Of a stretch of DNA of 64,000 nt, positions 44,318-52,659 are shown one piece after another. A model generated the notes under the pieces. The model saw only the letters and a program-made list of their open reading frames with translations. It did not search any database and had not been told where the DNA came from. Origin of the DNA: DATAYA01 sp963754235 (GTDB taxonomy: Bacteria > Pseudomonadota > Alphaproteobacteria > Acetobacterales > Acetobacteraceae); assembly GCA_963754235.1 (NCBI GenBank), contig CAVWFK010000036.1, positions 84,192-148,191 of the forward strand, given 5' to 3'. Each line of letters begins with the position of its first letter. The first letter of the stretch is position 1. The translations under genes and the position numbers were made by a program.

Positions 44318-45736
44318 TCACAGGGGATGGGGCATCACCGCAGGGATGCTGACCCAGCGCAGCCCCGCCGTGGTCTGGAGCAACACCAGCACCCAGAACC
44401 GCTTCTGCCGGCGGGCCGCATCCAGCGTCTGCCAGACCTGCTGCGGCGTGGTCACCACGCCCTGTCCGACGTTCAGGATCGCATCGCCCGCGCGCACGCC
44501 CTGCTCGGCGGCGAAGCTGTCGGGTGCGACCGAGGTGACCAGCACGCCGCCCTCGCCCGGGGCAAGCCCGCGCGCCTGCAAGGCCTGCGGGGTGAACGGC
44601 GCGAGCTTCAGTCCGAGATCAGGGTAGGCGTGCATCGGCGACATCTCCGCCGACATGACGCGCGGCGTCGACCCCTGCCGCGGCTGGGCCGCCACCTTGA
44701 CCTGCAAGGTGATCTGCTGGCCGTGGCGCCAGATCGTGAGCGGCCGCACGCTGCCCGGCGCCGCCATCGCGACCGAACGCGAGAGCTGCGGCGCGTCATG
44801 CACGGCCTTATCATTGTAGCGCAGGATCACGTCGCCGTTGCGCAATCCCGCCCGTGCCGCCGGGCTGTTCGGCACGATGCCGGCGACGATCGCGCCCTGC
44901 GCGTCGGCATCGAGGCCGAGGCTCTCGGCGAAGGGGGCCGTCATCTGCTGCACGCCCGCGCCCAGCCAGGCGCGCGGCACGTAGCCATGCCGGTCAAGCT
45001 CGTCGATCACCGTGCGCGCGATGTTGGCCGGGATCGCGAAGCTGATGCCGACCGAGCCGCCCGAAGGCGTGTAGATCGCGGAGTTGATGCCGATCACGCT
45101 CCCGGTCATGTCGAACAGCGGGCCGCCGGAATTGCCGCGATTGATCGGCGCGTCGGTCTGGATGAAGCTGTCGTAAGGGCCTTCCTGGATGTCGCGGCCG
45201 AGGGCGCTGACGATGCCCGAGGTGACCGAGCTGCCGATCCCGTACGGGTTGCCGATCGCGAACACCGCCTCGCCGAGCTCGACGTTGGCGCTGTCGCCTA
45301 ACGCCACGGCTGGCAGCGGGTGCGCTGTGTCCGCCTGCAGCAGCGCCAGATCGGTCGGCACGTCCTGCCCGACCAGGTGTGCCATCAGGAACGAGCCATC
45401 CTCCAAGGTGACGGCGATCGCATCGGCGCCGTCGATGACGTGATTGTTGGTGACGATCAGTCCTTTCGGGTCGATGATGAAGCCCGAGCCGATGCTGCGC
45501 GTGCGCTCCGTGGTGACGGGCGCCTGAACCGGCATTCCGTTGGCGGCGGTCGGCTGGGCCACCGGCGCGCTGGCGCGAAGCTGCACGATGCCGCTCGCCA
45601 GCACCGTGACGACCGAGGGCATCACCTCGGCCACCAGCCCTGGCAGTTCGGGGATGCTGTCATGCGCGCGGGCCGCTGCGGGCAGGACGGCGGCGAGCGG
45701 CAGGCCAGCAAGCAGAGCACGGCGTGGGGCGCGCAT
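44318..45736 (-). CDS. DegP/HtrA-type periplasmic serine protease
   Basis: 472 residues. A signal peptide (RALLAGLPLAAVLPAAARA) is followed by a trypsin-like domain with the triad in IVTNNHVIDGADAI (His), VPTDLALLQAD (Asp) and DAPINRGNSGGPLFD (Ser). Two PDZ domains follow (AIVAGIVPNSPAARAGLRNG and GVLVTSVAPDSFAAEQGVRA). HtrA proteases degrade or refold damaged envelope proteins. GGAGGAGG lies ahead of the ATG at 45736, which decides the start. Confidence 0.93.
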   Translation of the reverse strand: MRAPRRALLAGLPLAAVLPAAARAHDSIPELPGLVAEVMPSVVTVLASGIVQLRASAPVAQPTAANGMPVQAPVTTERTRSIGSGFIIDPKGLIVTNNHVIDGADAIAVTLEDGSFLMAHLVGQDVPTDLALLQADTAHPLPAVALGDSANVELGEAVFAIGNPYGIGSSVTSGIVSALGRDIQEGPYDSFIQTDAPINRGNSGGPLFDMTGSVIGINSAIYTPSGGSVGISFAIPANIARTVIDELDRHGYVPRAWLGAGVQQMTAPFAESLGLDADAQGAIVAGIVPNSPAARAGLRNGDVILRYNDKAVHDAPQLSRSVAMAAPGSVRPLTIWRHGQQITLQVKVAAQPRQGSTPRVMSAEMSPMHAYPDLGLKLAPFTPQALQARGLAPGEGGVLVTSVAPDSFAAEQGVRAGDAILNVGQGVVTTPQQVWQTLDAARRQKRFWVLVLLQTTAGLRWVSIPAVMPHPL

Positions 45737-45852
45737 CGGGCGGTCCTCCTCCGGGAAGCGGGCGTTTTGGGGAAGTGTAGCACGAGGCGCGGGTGTCCGC
45801 TTGAATGCCGTTCCCAGATCGCCACATTGGCCGCGACGAACAGGAGGGTTCC

Positions 45853-46170
45853 GTGTCCTATCGGAGCGAGCCATACGTGCCGGATGCGCGGGCGATGATG
45901 CGCTACGACGCGAACCGGAAGTCGGCGCTGGTCGCCTATGTGCTGTGGTTCTTCCTCGGCTATCTCGGCGTGCATCGGTTCTATCTCGGCCGCGTGGGGT
46001 CGGGGCTGGCGATGCTGCTGCTCGGCTTGCTTTCTGGCGCGCTGACCGTGGTGCTGATCGGCTATATCGGCCTGGCGATCATCGCGGTCTGGTGGCTGAT
46101 CGACGCCATTCTGATCCCCGGGATGGCGCGGAGTTACAACAACCGGCTGGTGGACGAGATCACCCGCTAG
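45853..46170 (+). CDS. TM2-domain protein
   Basis: 105 residues. NRKSALVAYVLWFFLGYLGV followed by HRFYLGRVGSGLAMLLL is the TM2 hallmark, and a second helix YIGLAIIAVWWLIDAILIPG ends the domain. The GTG start at 45853 follows AGGAGG. Function not known. It is divergent from the protease gene, 116 bases away. Confidence 0.88.
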   Translation: MSYRSEPYVPDARAMMRYDANRKSALVAYVLWFFLGYLGVHRFYLGRVGSGLAMLLLGLLSGALTVVLIGYIGLAIIAVWWLIDAILIPGMARSYNNRLVDEITR

Positions 46171-46204
46171 AACCCGTCCTTATGGTGCATCACACCGCAC
46201 CTCT

Positions 46205-46290
46205 GTCACTGCGAGGAGCAACGCGACGAAGCAGTCCAGGCCCGCCGCACGGTGCCGCGGGCCTGGATCGCCACGCCGGCCAAGCGGCCG
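46205..46290. repeat. Intergenic palindromic repeat
   Basis: GTCACTGCGAGGAGCAACGC then GACGAAGCAGTCCAG, with a perfect 11-base stem TCCAGGCCCGC (46235-46245) and GCGGGCCTGGA (46257-46267). It resembles dispersed intergenic repeats of alphaproteobacteria that begin with a ...CTGCGAGGAG..ACGAAGCA.TCCAG consensus. May also act as a terminator between convergent gatB and the TM2 gene. Confidence 0.6.
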
Positions 46291-46327
46291 GCTCGCGGTG
46301 ACGGCTCTCGCGGTGGGAGGCGGCTAA

Positions 46328-47793
46328 CTATAATTCCGAGTGTGAGGACAGAGCCCGGCGCAGCGCCTCGTTCACCAGCGCCGGGTTGCCGCGTCCGGCC
46401 ATCGCCTTCATCACCTGGCCCACGAAGAAGCCGAACAGCTTTTCTTTTCCTGCCCGGTACTCGGCGAGCTTGTCGGCGTTCGCCGCCAGCACCGACGCGA
46501 CCGCGTCCTCGATCGCACCGGTATCCGTCACCTGCCGCAAGCCACCGCGCTCGACGATCGCGTCCGGCGCCTCGCCGGTCTCGACCATCGCCTCGAACAC
46601 CTCCTTGGCGATGCGGCCGTTGATCGTCTTGTCGGCGATCAGGTCGAGCAGCGAACCGAGCCGCGCGGCGGAGACGGGGCTGGTCTCGATCGTCGTGCCG
46701 GTACGGTTGAGGGCGGCGAAGAAGTCGCCCAGCATCCAGTTCGCCGCCAGCTTCGCGTCCCGGCCGCGCGCCACAGCTTCGAAAAAATCCGCAATCGCCT
46801 GCTCCGCCACCAGCACGCCGGCATCGTAGGCGGGCAGGCCATAGTCGCGCACGAACCGTGCGCGCTTGGCGTCCGGCAGTTCGGGCAGCGCCGCGCCGAG
46901 TCCGCCACCCACGCCTCGTCCAGCACCAGCGGCAGCAGATCGGGGTCGGGGAAATAGCGGTAGTCGTGCGCGTCCTCCTTGCTGCGCATCGAGCGGGTCT
47001 CGCCGCGCGACGGGTCATAGAGCCGCGTTTCCTGCTCGACGATGCCGCCCCCTTCCCACACGCGCACCTGCCGCCGCGCCTCCGCCTCGATCGCCTGCAT
47101 CACGAACCGGATCGAGTTGACGTTCTTCACCTCGCAGCGGGTACGGAACGGCTCGCCGTGGCGGCGGACGCTCACGTTCACGTCGGCGCGCAGCGAGCCT
47201 TCCTCCATGTTGCCGTCGCAGGTGCCGAGATAGCGCATGATGCTGCGCAGTTTTCGCAAATATGCGCCGGCTTCTTCCGGGCTGCGGATGTCGGGCTCGC
47301 TCACGATCTCCATCAGCGCGACCCCGGAGCGGTTGAGGTCGATGAACGACAGCGTCGGATGCTGGTCGTGCATCGATTTTCCTGCGTCATGCTCCAGATG
47401 CAGGCGAGTGACGCCGATCGATTTCGTGCTGCCGTCGGCAAGCTCGATCGACACCGCACCGGCGCCGACGATCGGGTGCTCGTACTGGCTGATCTGGTAG
47501 CCTGCCGGAAGATCGGCGTAGAAATAGTTCTTGCGATCGAAGCGGCTCATCAGATTGATGTGCGCGGCAAGCCCGAGCCCAGTGCGCACCGCCTGTGCGA
47601 TGCATTCGCGGTTGATGACCGGCAGCATCCCCGGGAACGCGGCATCGACGAAGCTCACCTGCGAATTGGGCGCGGCGCCGAACCCGGTCGCCGCCCCGCT
47701 GAACAGTTTTGCCGCGCTGACCACCTGGGCGTGGACTTCGAGACCGACCACGATCTCCCACGCGCCGCTCTCGCCTGCGATCGTGTAGCTCAT
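46328..47793 (-). pseudogene. gatB: Asp/Glu-tRNA amidotransferase subunit B, one-base frameshift
   Basis: About 488 codons and complete apart from one indel. WEIVVGLEVHAQVVSAAKLF, GMLPVINRECIAQAVRTGLG, QISQYEHPIVGAGAVSI, DLNRSGVALMEIVSEPDIRS, HDYRYFPDPDLLPL are GatB landmarks. The C-terminal YqeY-like tail (GGLRQVTDTGAIEDAVASVL, GKEKLFGFFVGQVMKAMAGR) is in another frame; the break is near 46895. GatB binds the misacylated tRNA and, with GatA/GatC, forms Gln-tRNA or Asn-tRNA. Since it is normally essential here, the frameshift is probably a sequence error. Confidence 0.93.
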
Positions 47794-47869
47794 GCCGACC
47801 GCCCAACTCTCTCCCTCTCCGCCCCGGGGGCGGAGTGGGCTTTGAGCCGCTCACTGATGCCCGGTGGCA

Positions 47870-49348
47870 TCATGCCGCGATCTCCGTCGGCCGCGCGTCA
47901 AACCCCGCCGCACGCTCGATCGCGGCGGCGACGGCGAACACGCTCTCCTCGTCGAACGGCTTGCCGAGCACCTGCAAGCCCAGCGGCAGGCCCTGCGCGT
48001 CCAGCCCCGCCGGCACCGAAATGCCCGGGATGCCGGCCATGTTGGCGGGCACGGTGAACACGTCATTGAGGTACATCGTCACCGGATCGTCCATCCGCTC
48101 GCCCTGCGCAAACGCCGCCGTGGGCGTGGTCGGCGTCAGCAACGCATCCACGTGCGCGAAGGCGTCGGTGAAATCCCGAAGAATAAGCGCCCGCACTTTC
48201 TGCGCCCGCAGGTAATAGGCATCGTAATACCCGGACGAGAGCACATACGTGCCGATCAGCACGCGGCGTTTCACCTCGGCGCCAAAGCCCTCGGCACGGG
48301 TGCGCTCGTAGAGTTCCGTGAGATCGCTGCCGTCTTCCCGCATCCCGAACCGGACGCCGTCATAGCGCGCGAGGTTCGACGACGCCTCGGCAGGGGCCAC
48401 GATGTAGTACGTGGCGAGCGCGTATTTCGTGTGCGGCAAGGAAACATCCACGATCTCGGCGCCGGCGTCGCGCAGCCACTCCGCACCCTGCCGCCACAGC
48501 GCCTCGATCTCGTCCGCCATCCCGTCGGCGCGGTATTCGCGCGGCACGCCGATGCGCATTCCCCGCACGCCGCGCGCGCAGGCCGCCGCGAAGTCGGGCA
48601 CCGGGCGGTCGGCGCTGGTGCTGTCCTTCGGGTCGTGCCCGGCCATCGAGCGCAGCAGCAGCGCGCAATCGGCAACGCTGCGAGCGAACGGCCCCGGCTG
48701 ATCCAGCGAGGACGCGAACGCGACCACGCCCCAGCGGCTGCATCGGCCGTACGTCGGCTTCATTCCCGCGATGCCGCAGAAACTCGCCGGCTGGCGGATC
48801 GAGCCGCCGGTATCGGTGCCGATGGCGCCGAGCGCCAATCGCGCTGCGACCGCGGACGCCGAGCCGCCCGACGATCCGCCCGGCACCAGCACCGCCGCCC
48901 GGTCCTGCCGCCGCCGCCACGGGTTCGCGACCGCGCCGTACGCCGACGTCATGCTCGACGAGCCCATCGCGAACTCATCCATGTTCGCCTTGCCCAGGAA
49001 CACGGCACCGTCGCGGCGCAGATTGGCGGTCACGGTGCTCTCGTAAGGGGGCACGAATGGCCCGAGGATGCGGCTGCCGGCGGTGGTGCGCACGCCCTCG
49101 GTGCAAAACAGATCCTTGATCGCGAGCGGGATGCCGGCGAGCGGCCCGGCATCACCGCGCGCGAGCGCCGCATCCGCCGCATCCGCCTGCGCGCGCGCCA
49201 GCTCGGGTGTGGCCGTGATCAGCGCATTCAGCCGCGGGTTCAGCGTCTCGATCGCGTCGAGATGCGCGGCCGCGAGCTCCACGGCCGAGAACGCGCGGCG
49301 ATGCAGCCCCGCCGCGGCATCGGCGATCGTGAGGTCGAGCAGGCTCAT
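47870..49348 (-). CDS. gatA: Asp/Glu-tRNA amidotransferase subunit A
   Basis: 492 residues, an amidase-signature enzyme. The Lys is in AGIPLAIKDLFCTEGVRTTA, the cis-Ser in VPGGSSGGSASAVAARLALG and the nucleophile Ser in GTDTGGSIRQPASFCGIAGM. It releases ammonia from glutamine for transamidation. GatC precedes it with a four-base overlap (ATGA) and gatB follows 76 bases downstream, giving a gatCAB operon. Confidence 0.95.
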   Translation of the reverse strand: MSLLDLTIADAAAGLHRRAFSAVELAAAHLDAIETLNPRLNALITATPELARAQADAADAALARGDAGPLAGIPLAIKDLFCTEGVRTTAGSRILGPFVPPYESTVTANLRRDGAVFLGKANMDEFAMGSSSMTSAYGAVANPWRRRQDRAAVLVPGGSSGGSASAVAARLALGAIGTDTGGSIRQPASFCGIAGMKPTYGRCSRWGVVAFASSLDQPGPFARSVADCALLLRSMAGHDPKDSTSADRPVPDFAAACARGVRGMRIGVPREYRADGMADEIEALWRQGAEWLRDAGAEIVDVSLPHTKYALATYYIVAPAEASSNLARYDGVRFGMREDGSDLTELYERTRAEGFGAEVKRRVLIGTYVLSSGYYDAYYLRAQKVRALILRDFTDAFAHVDALLTPTTPTAAFAQGERMDDPVTMYLNDVFTVPANMAGIPGISVPAGLDAQGLPLGLQVLGKPFDEESVFAVAAAIERAAGFDARPTEIAA

Positions 49349-49632
49349 TCGACGACTTTCGGCACGGTGAAATAGTCGCCGCTGCGCGCCGGCGCGTTCG
49401 CCAGCACGCGCTCGGCATCGCCGCCCTCGGTCACCACGTCGTCGCGCATCTTCAGCGCCATTTGCGCGGCCCCGGTCAGCGGGGTCACGCCGTCGATGTC
49501 CACTTCGTTCAGTTGCTCGATCCAGCCGATGATGCCGCCCAGCTCCGCTTGCAGACGCGCCACATCTTCCTCCTCCACGCGGATGCGGGCGAGACGGGCG
49601 ATGCGGCGGATCGTCGCGGGATCGAGCGACAT
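49345..49632 (-). CDS. gatC: Asp/Glu-tRNA amidotransferase subunit C
   Basis: 95 residues: TIRRIARLARIRVEEEDVAR, GGIIGWIEQLNEVDIDGVTP and RSGDYFTVPKVVE, all standard for GatC, which stabilises the GatA-GatB contact. First gene of the gatCAB operon and divergent from ruvX, 45 bases away. Confidence 0.93.
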   Translation of the reverse strand: MSLDPATIRRIARLARIRVEEEDVARLQAELGGIIGWIEQLNEVDIDGVTPLTGAAQMALKMRDDVVTEGGDAERVLANAPARSGDYFTVPKVVE

Positions 49633-49677
49633 GGTGTTCCCTGGCTCTCTTGGAAGCCGCGGACCATAACGGCGCGC

Positions 49678-50142
49678 ATGGCGCTGTTCAACATGGCGGA
49701 GCTGCGGGCGGCGTTGCCGCGCGGGCGGCGGCTGCTCGGGATCGACCCGGGCGCACGCACGATCGGGCTGGCGCTGTCGGATGTGTCGCTGCTGCTCGCC
49801 TCGCCCTACGGCAGGCTGCGCCGCGCCCGGCTGCGGGCGAATGCCGCCGAGATCGCCGCGATCGCCGCACGCGAGGGCGCGGGCGGGCTGGTGGTCGGCC
49901 TGCCGCTGTCGATGGACGGCACCGCTGGTCCGGCGGCGCAGGCGGCGCGCGACTGGACGCTCGCGCTGTCGGAGGCGACCACGCTGCCGGCGGCGCTGTG
50001 GGACGAGCGGCTCTCGACCGCGGCGGTGCAGCGCGTCCTGATCGGCGAGGCCGATCTTTCGCGCGCGCGCCGTGCCGCGACGGTGGACAAGATGGCCGCC
50101 GCCTGGCTGCTGCAGGCGGCACTCGACGCTTCGCGAGAATGA
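49678..50142 (+). CDS. ruvX: Putative pre-16S rRNA nuclease / Holliday-junction resolvase-like (YqgF)
   Basis: 154 residues. RRLLGIDPGARTIGLALSDV holds the first catalytic Asp, GLVVGLPLSMDGTAGPAAQA the second strand, LWDERLSTAAVQRVL the Glu, and TVDKMAAAWLLQAAL the final Asp of the RNase-H fold. YqgF matures the 5' end of 16S rRNA and was earlier proposed as a resolvase. Confidence 0.92.
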   Translation: MALFNMAELRAALPRGRRLLGIDPGARTIGLALSDVSLLLASPYGRLRRARLRANAAEIAAIAAREGAGGLVVGLPLSMDGTAGPAAQAARDWTLALSEATTLPAALWDERLSTAAVQRVLIGEADLSRARRAATVDKMAAAWLLQAALDASRE

Positions 50143-50204
50143 CCTCGACACCCTGGTCTGCAAGTATTATGTAGTTGCACAGTAGCACATGGATAGGCAC
50201 TGCA

Positions 50205-50498
50205 ATGCCGAGAGCCAGCAGCCAAGCGAGGGACGACACCTTTAACTTTCGGGTCGATCCGGTCCTGAAGGCAGACTTCCAGGCCGCAGTGCGCGCGCAA
50301 GACAGGGCCGCCGCGCAGGTGATCCGCGATTTCATGCGCGAGTACGTGCAGCGTCAGAGGCGCCGCGATTTCCTGGCCGAGGCAGAGCGCGAGTCTCGGG
50401 AGATCGCCGAACTGGCCGCCGATCCGGACAGCGACGAGGCACAGGTACTGCGTGAACTCAGCGGCGCTTATGACGCCCTGTACCAGGGCGACCAGTGA
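50205..50498 (+). CDS. RHH antitoxin of a MazF/PemK-type pair
   Basis: 97 residues. DDTFNFRVDPVLKADFQAAV and DRAAAQVIRDFMREYVQRQR form a ribbon-helix-helix; the acidic C-terminal part (AEAERESREIAELAADPDSD) likely wraps around the toxin. Overlaps the toxin gene by four bases (GTGA), the usual antitoxin-first order. Confidence 0.85.
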   Translation: MPRASSQARDDTFNFRVDPVLKADFQAAVRAQDRAAAQVIRDFMREYVQRQRRRDFLAEAERESREIAELAADPDSDEAQVLRELSGAYDALYQGDQ

Positions 50499-50839
50499 GC
50501 GTGCAGCGTGGGGATCTCGTAACAATCGTTGCGCCCGGCGACTACGGCAAGCCTCGACCCGCCCTGATCGTGCAGTCAGACGATTTCATTCTGCTGCCTT
50601 CGGTGATCGTAGTCCTCCTGACCAGCAGAATCAGGGGACGGGGGCGGTTACGAATCACCGTGGGGAGTGACCGGGAAAGCGGCTTGCGCAGAGAATCCGA
50701 CATCATGATCGACAAGTTACTCACCCTGCCGCGTACGAAGATCGGCGAGCGCATCGGCCGCCTGGATGCGACAACGATGCGCGCGGTGGACCTAGCACTC
50801 GCGCGCATCCTGGGGCTCGCCGGTGCGCGCGCAACGTGA
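50495..50839 (+). CDS. MazF/PemK-family toxin
   Basis: 114 residues. VQRGDLVTIVAPGDYGKPRP then ALIVQSDDF is the conserved start of the fold, SVIVVLLTSRIRG and DIMIDKLLTLPRTKIGERIG the following strands and loop; the catalytic Arg and Thr/Ser of MazF are in the PRP and TSRI regions. It is an mRNA or tRNA endoribonuclease neutralised by the upstream RHH protein. GTG start. Confidence 0.9.
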   Translation: MSVQRGDLVTIVAPGDYGKPRPALIVQSDDFILLPSVIVVLLTSRIRGRGRLRITVGSDRESGLRRESDIMIDKLLTLPRTKIGERIGRLDATTMRAVDLALARILGLAGARAT

Positions 50840-51386
50840 GCCGCAACCGGAGGGCGCATGCCTTATCCGCCCCGATGCAGCGTACGCCGCGAGCTATCTC
50901 GAGGCGCTGCGCGAGGGTTTTCGCGATCGCGGCGAGAGCACGCCGGACATTGCCGCGATAGAGGCCGATCTTCCCGGCCACCTCGCCCGCCTCAACGATC
51001 AGAACGGCCTCACTTCGCTGCCCGACGGGCGCGTGATCCCCTATGCGCCGTTCGCGCAGCTTTGGCTCGTCTGCGGCGACACCTTCATCGGCCGCGCCAG
51101 CATCCGCTACGCCCTGAACGAGCTGCTGCTCGCCTGGGGCGGGCATGTCGGCTACGAAATCCGCCCCTCGCTGCGCCGCCGCGGTTTTGGCACCCGCGCC
51201 TGCGCGCTCGCGATCGCGCACGCCCGCGCGCACGGCATCGGCCGGCTGCTGCTGACCTGCGCCGAGGACAATGTCGGCTCCGCGCGGATCATAGAGGCGC
51301 ATGGCGGGGTGCTGGAGAACATCGCACCCCATCCGCTGACCGCGGACATCCGGGTGCGGCGCTACTGGATCACGCCGCCCGCCTGA
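50823..51386 (+). CDS. GNAT-family acetyltransferase
   Basis: 187 residues. The GNAT fold ends with HVGYEIRPSLRRRGFGTRAC (acetyl-CoA-binding R-x-x-G-x-G/A type motif) and LTCAEDNVGSARIIEAHGGV. The acceptor is unknown. The GTG start overlaps the toxin end by 17 bases, and the stop overlaps the DoxX gene tail to tail. Confidence 0.85.
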   Translation: MRAQREPQPEGACLIRPDAAYAASYLEALREGFRDRGESTPDIAAIEADLPGHLARLNDQNGLTSLPDGRVIPYAPFAQLWLVCGDTFIGRASIRYALNELLLAWGGHVGYEIRPSLRRRGFGTRACALAIAHARAHGIGRLLLTCAEDNVGSARIIEAHGGVLENIAPHPLTADIRVRRYWITPPA

Positions 51387-51736
51387 CGCTCAGGCACGCC
51401 GCGCGGCCGGCCTGATGGAGCGGGACAAATCGCGACCAGCGCCGCGACCAGCAGTGCCAACCGGGGCAGCGCGCGCGCCGGCTCGCCGTGGCGCAGTTCC
51501 GCCGCCAGCACCGAGGCCGAAGCCGTCGCCAGCACAGCGCCGCCCAACGCCCGCGTCTGCCCGCACGCCACCAGCAGCCCGCCCGCAACCTCGCCGCTGC
51601 CGACCAGCCGCATCGCCGGCTTCGACCACCCCCAATGCCGGAACATCCGCCGGTAGCCCCGGAGCGCGAACAGCTTGTCGATGCCGGCGACCACGAAGGC
51701 GGCGCCAAGGAGGGGGAAAAACGGGATGCGTGTCAT
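51362..51736 (-). CDS. DoxX-like membrane protein
   Basis: 124 residues with about four membrane helices: FPLLGAAFVVAGIDKLFALR, AMRLVGSGEVAGGLLVACGQ, GGAVLATASASVLAAELRHG, LPRLALLVAALVAICPA. The Gly/Ser-rich helix 2 and spacing are DoxX-like. Function uncertain. Confidence 0.75.
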   Translation of the reverse strand: MTRIPFFPLLGAAFVVAGIDKLFALRGYRRMFRHWGWSKPAMRLVGSGEVAGGLLVACGQTRALGGAVLATASASVLAAELRHGEPARALPRLALLVAALVAICPAPSGRPRGVPERQAGGVIQ

Positions 51737-51857
51737 GCGCCCCAAAAGTGCGAGAAGCCGGCGCGGGTTCCGCGGCGCCGGCTTCTCGCCTCCTCTGCCC
51801 ACCGGCACGCGGCGAGCGCCGCGCTCCCTCCGCCACGGGCGGAGTGAAGGCGGGACA

Positions 51858-52076
51858 TCAGCCGAGGGTGGCCAGCACTTCCTCGCTGCTCGGGAACCGG
51901 CCGCTTGCGCGCTTGGAGTAGCGCAACTGCCCGTCCACCGTGATCTCGAACACGCCGCCGCGGCCCTTGCGCAGGCTGACCCGCGCCCCCGGCGCGCGCT
52001 CGAGGATCATGTCCCGCACCTGCTTGGCGCGCGGCTTATAGCCTCACATGCCGCAGTATTCGATCTCCACCTGCAT
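51858..52076 (-). CDS. SelW/Rdx-type selenoprotein candidate (in-frame TGA)
   Basis: 72 codons with TGA as codon 11 (52044-52046). The start MQVEIEYCGM-TGA-GYKPRA is the CxxU/CxxC redox loop of Rdx (SelW/SelT/SelH) proteins, followed by QVRDMILERAPGARVSLRKG, GVFEITVDGQLRYSKRASG and FPSSEEVLATLG, a full-length thioredoxin-like fold. Nine bases after TGA a 6-bp stem CCGCGC/GTGCGG with loop GCCAAGCAG could serve as a bacterial SECIS (G at the loop start). GAGGGAGG precedes the ATG. Alternatives: a Cys codon misread by sequencing, or a nonsense mutation. Confidence 0.75.
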
Positions 52077-52141
52077 CGCTGCCTCCCTCGGTTGGACGCA
52101 GCCGAGGGTGCCAGCGCGCGCTCGCCGAGGCAACTGCTCGC

Positions 52142-52531
52142 CTACATCCGCGCACCACTTCCGGGAAAGGCGCTGCGGCTGTAATAGGCGTCGATGTCCC
52201 GGTCATATCGGTCGTCCCACGACCTCATCTCGGTGGCTCCGTAGGACGGCGCGCCCTCCAGCCTGCTCCGGTCCAGGTTAACGACGTAGCCGCCTTGGGC
52301 GGTGTCGTATTTCAACTGATTCCACGGCAGCGGGTGATACTTGTCGCCGATGCCGAGAAAGCCGCCGAAGCTCATGACGGCGTACTGGGCCTGGCCGGAC
52401 ACTTTGTCGAGCATCACGTCATAGACGCTGCCCAGCTTTTCACCGGCGGTGTTGTAGACGTTGGTGCCGTTCACCTTGCTGGCCGCGATCAGCCGGCCGT
52501 GCGTATCGCCTGGATTGTTGATAATGGCCAC
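52142..52531 (-). CDS. PRC-barrel domain protein
   Basis: 129 residues. HGRLIAASKVNGTNVYNTAG, EKLGSVYDVMLDKVSGQAQY and GIGDKYHPLPWNQLKYD cover a PRC-barrel. The GTG start at 52531 has GGAGG six bases upstream. The start is divergent from the cfa gene, and the C-terminal 35 residues are charged and unstructured. Function unknown. Confidence 0.85.
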   Translation of the reverse strand: MAIINNPGDTHGRLIAASKVNGTNVYNTAGEKLGSVYDVMLDKVSGQAQYAVMSFGGFLGIGDKYHPLPWNQLKYDTAQGGYVVNLDRSRLEGAPSYGATEMRSWDDRYDRDIDAYYSRSAFPGSGARM

Positions 52532-52659
52532 AACATTCCTCCATGATAGTCTTCGCTTGTCTCGCCACCCGGACGCAAAACGCTCCGGTGCCGGCGGGGT
52601 TTCGGGTGGTTGGCCCGAACCCCTCCCAGCAACCCCGCCCTGGACCGGATTTCGACGTG

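Noticed and set aside
43022..45301. A 759-residue plus-strand protein overlapping the MFS and protease genes
   Set aside because: It is an open shadow frame of extremely GC-rich coding DNA, with no domain and antisense to a clear HtrA protease.
51858..52043. The TGA at 52044 as an ordinary stop giving a 10-residue peptide
   Set aside because: The downstream 61 codons keep full Rdx similarity in the same frame and the stop falls exactly at the CxxU position.
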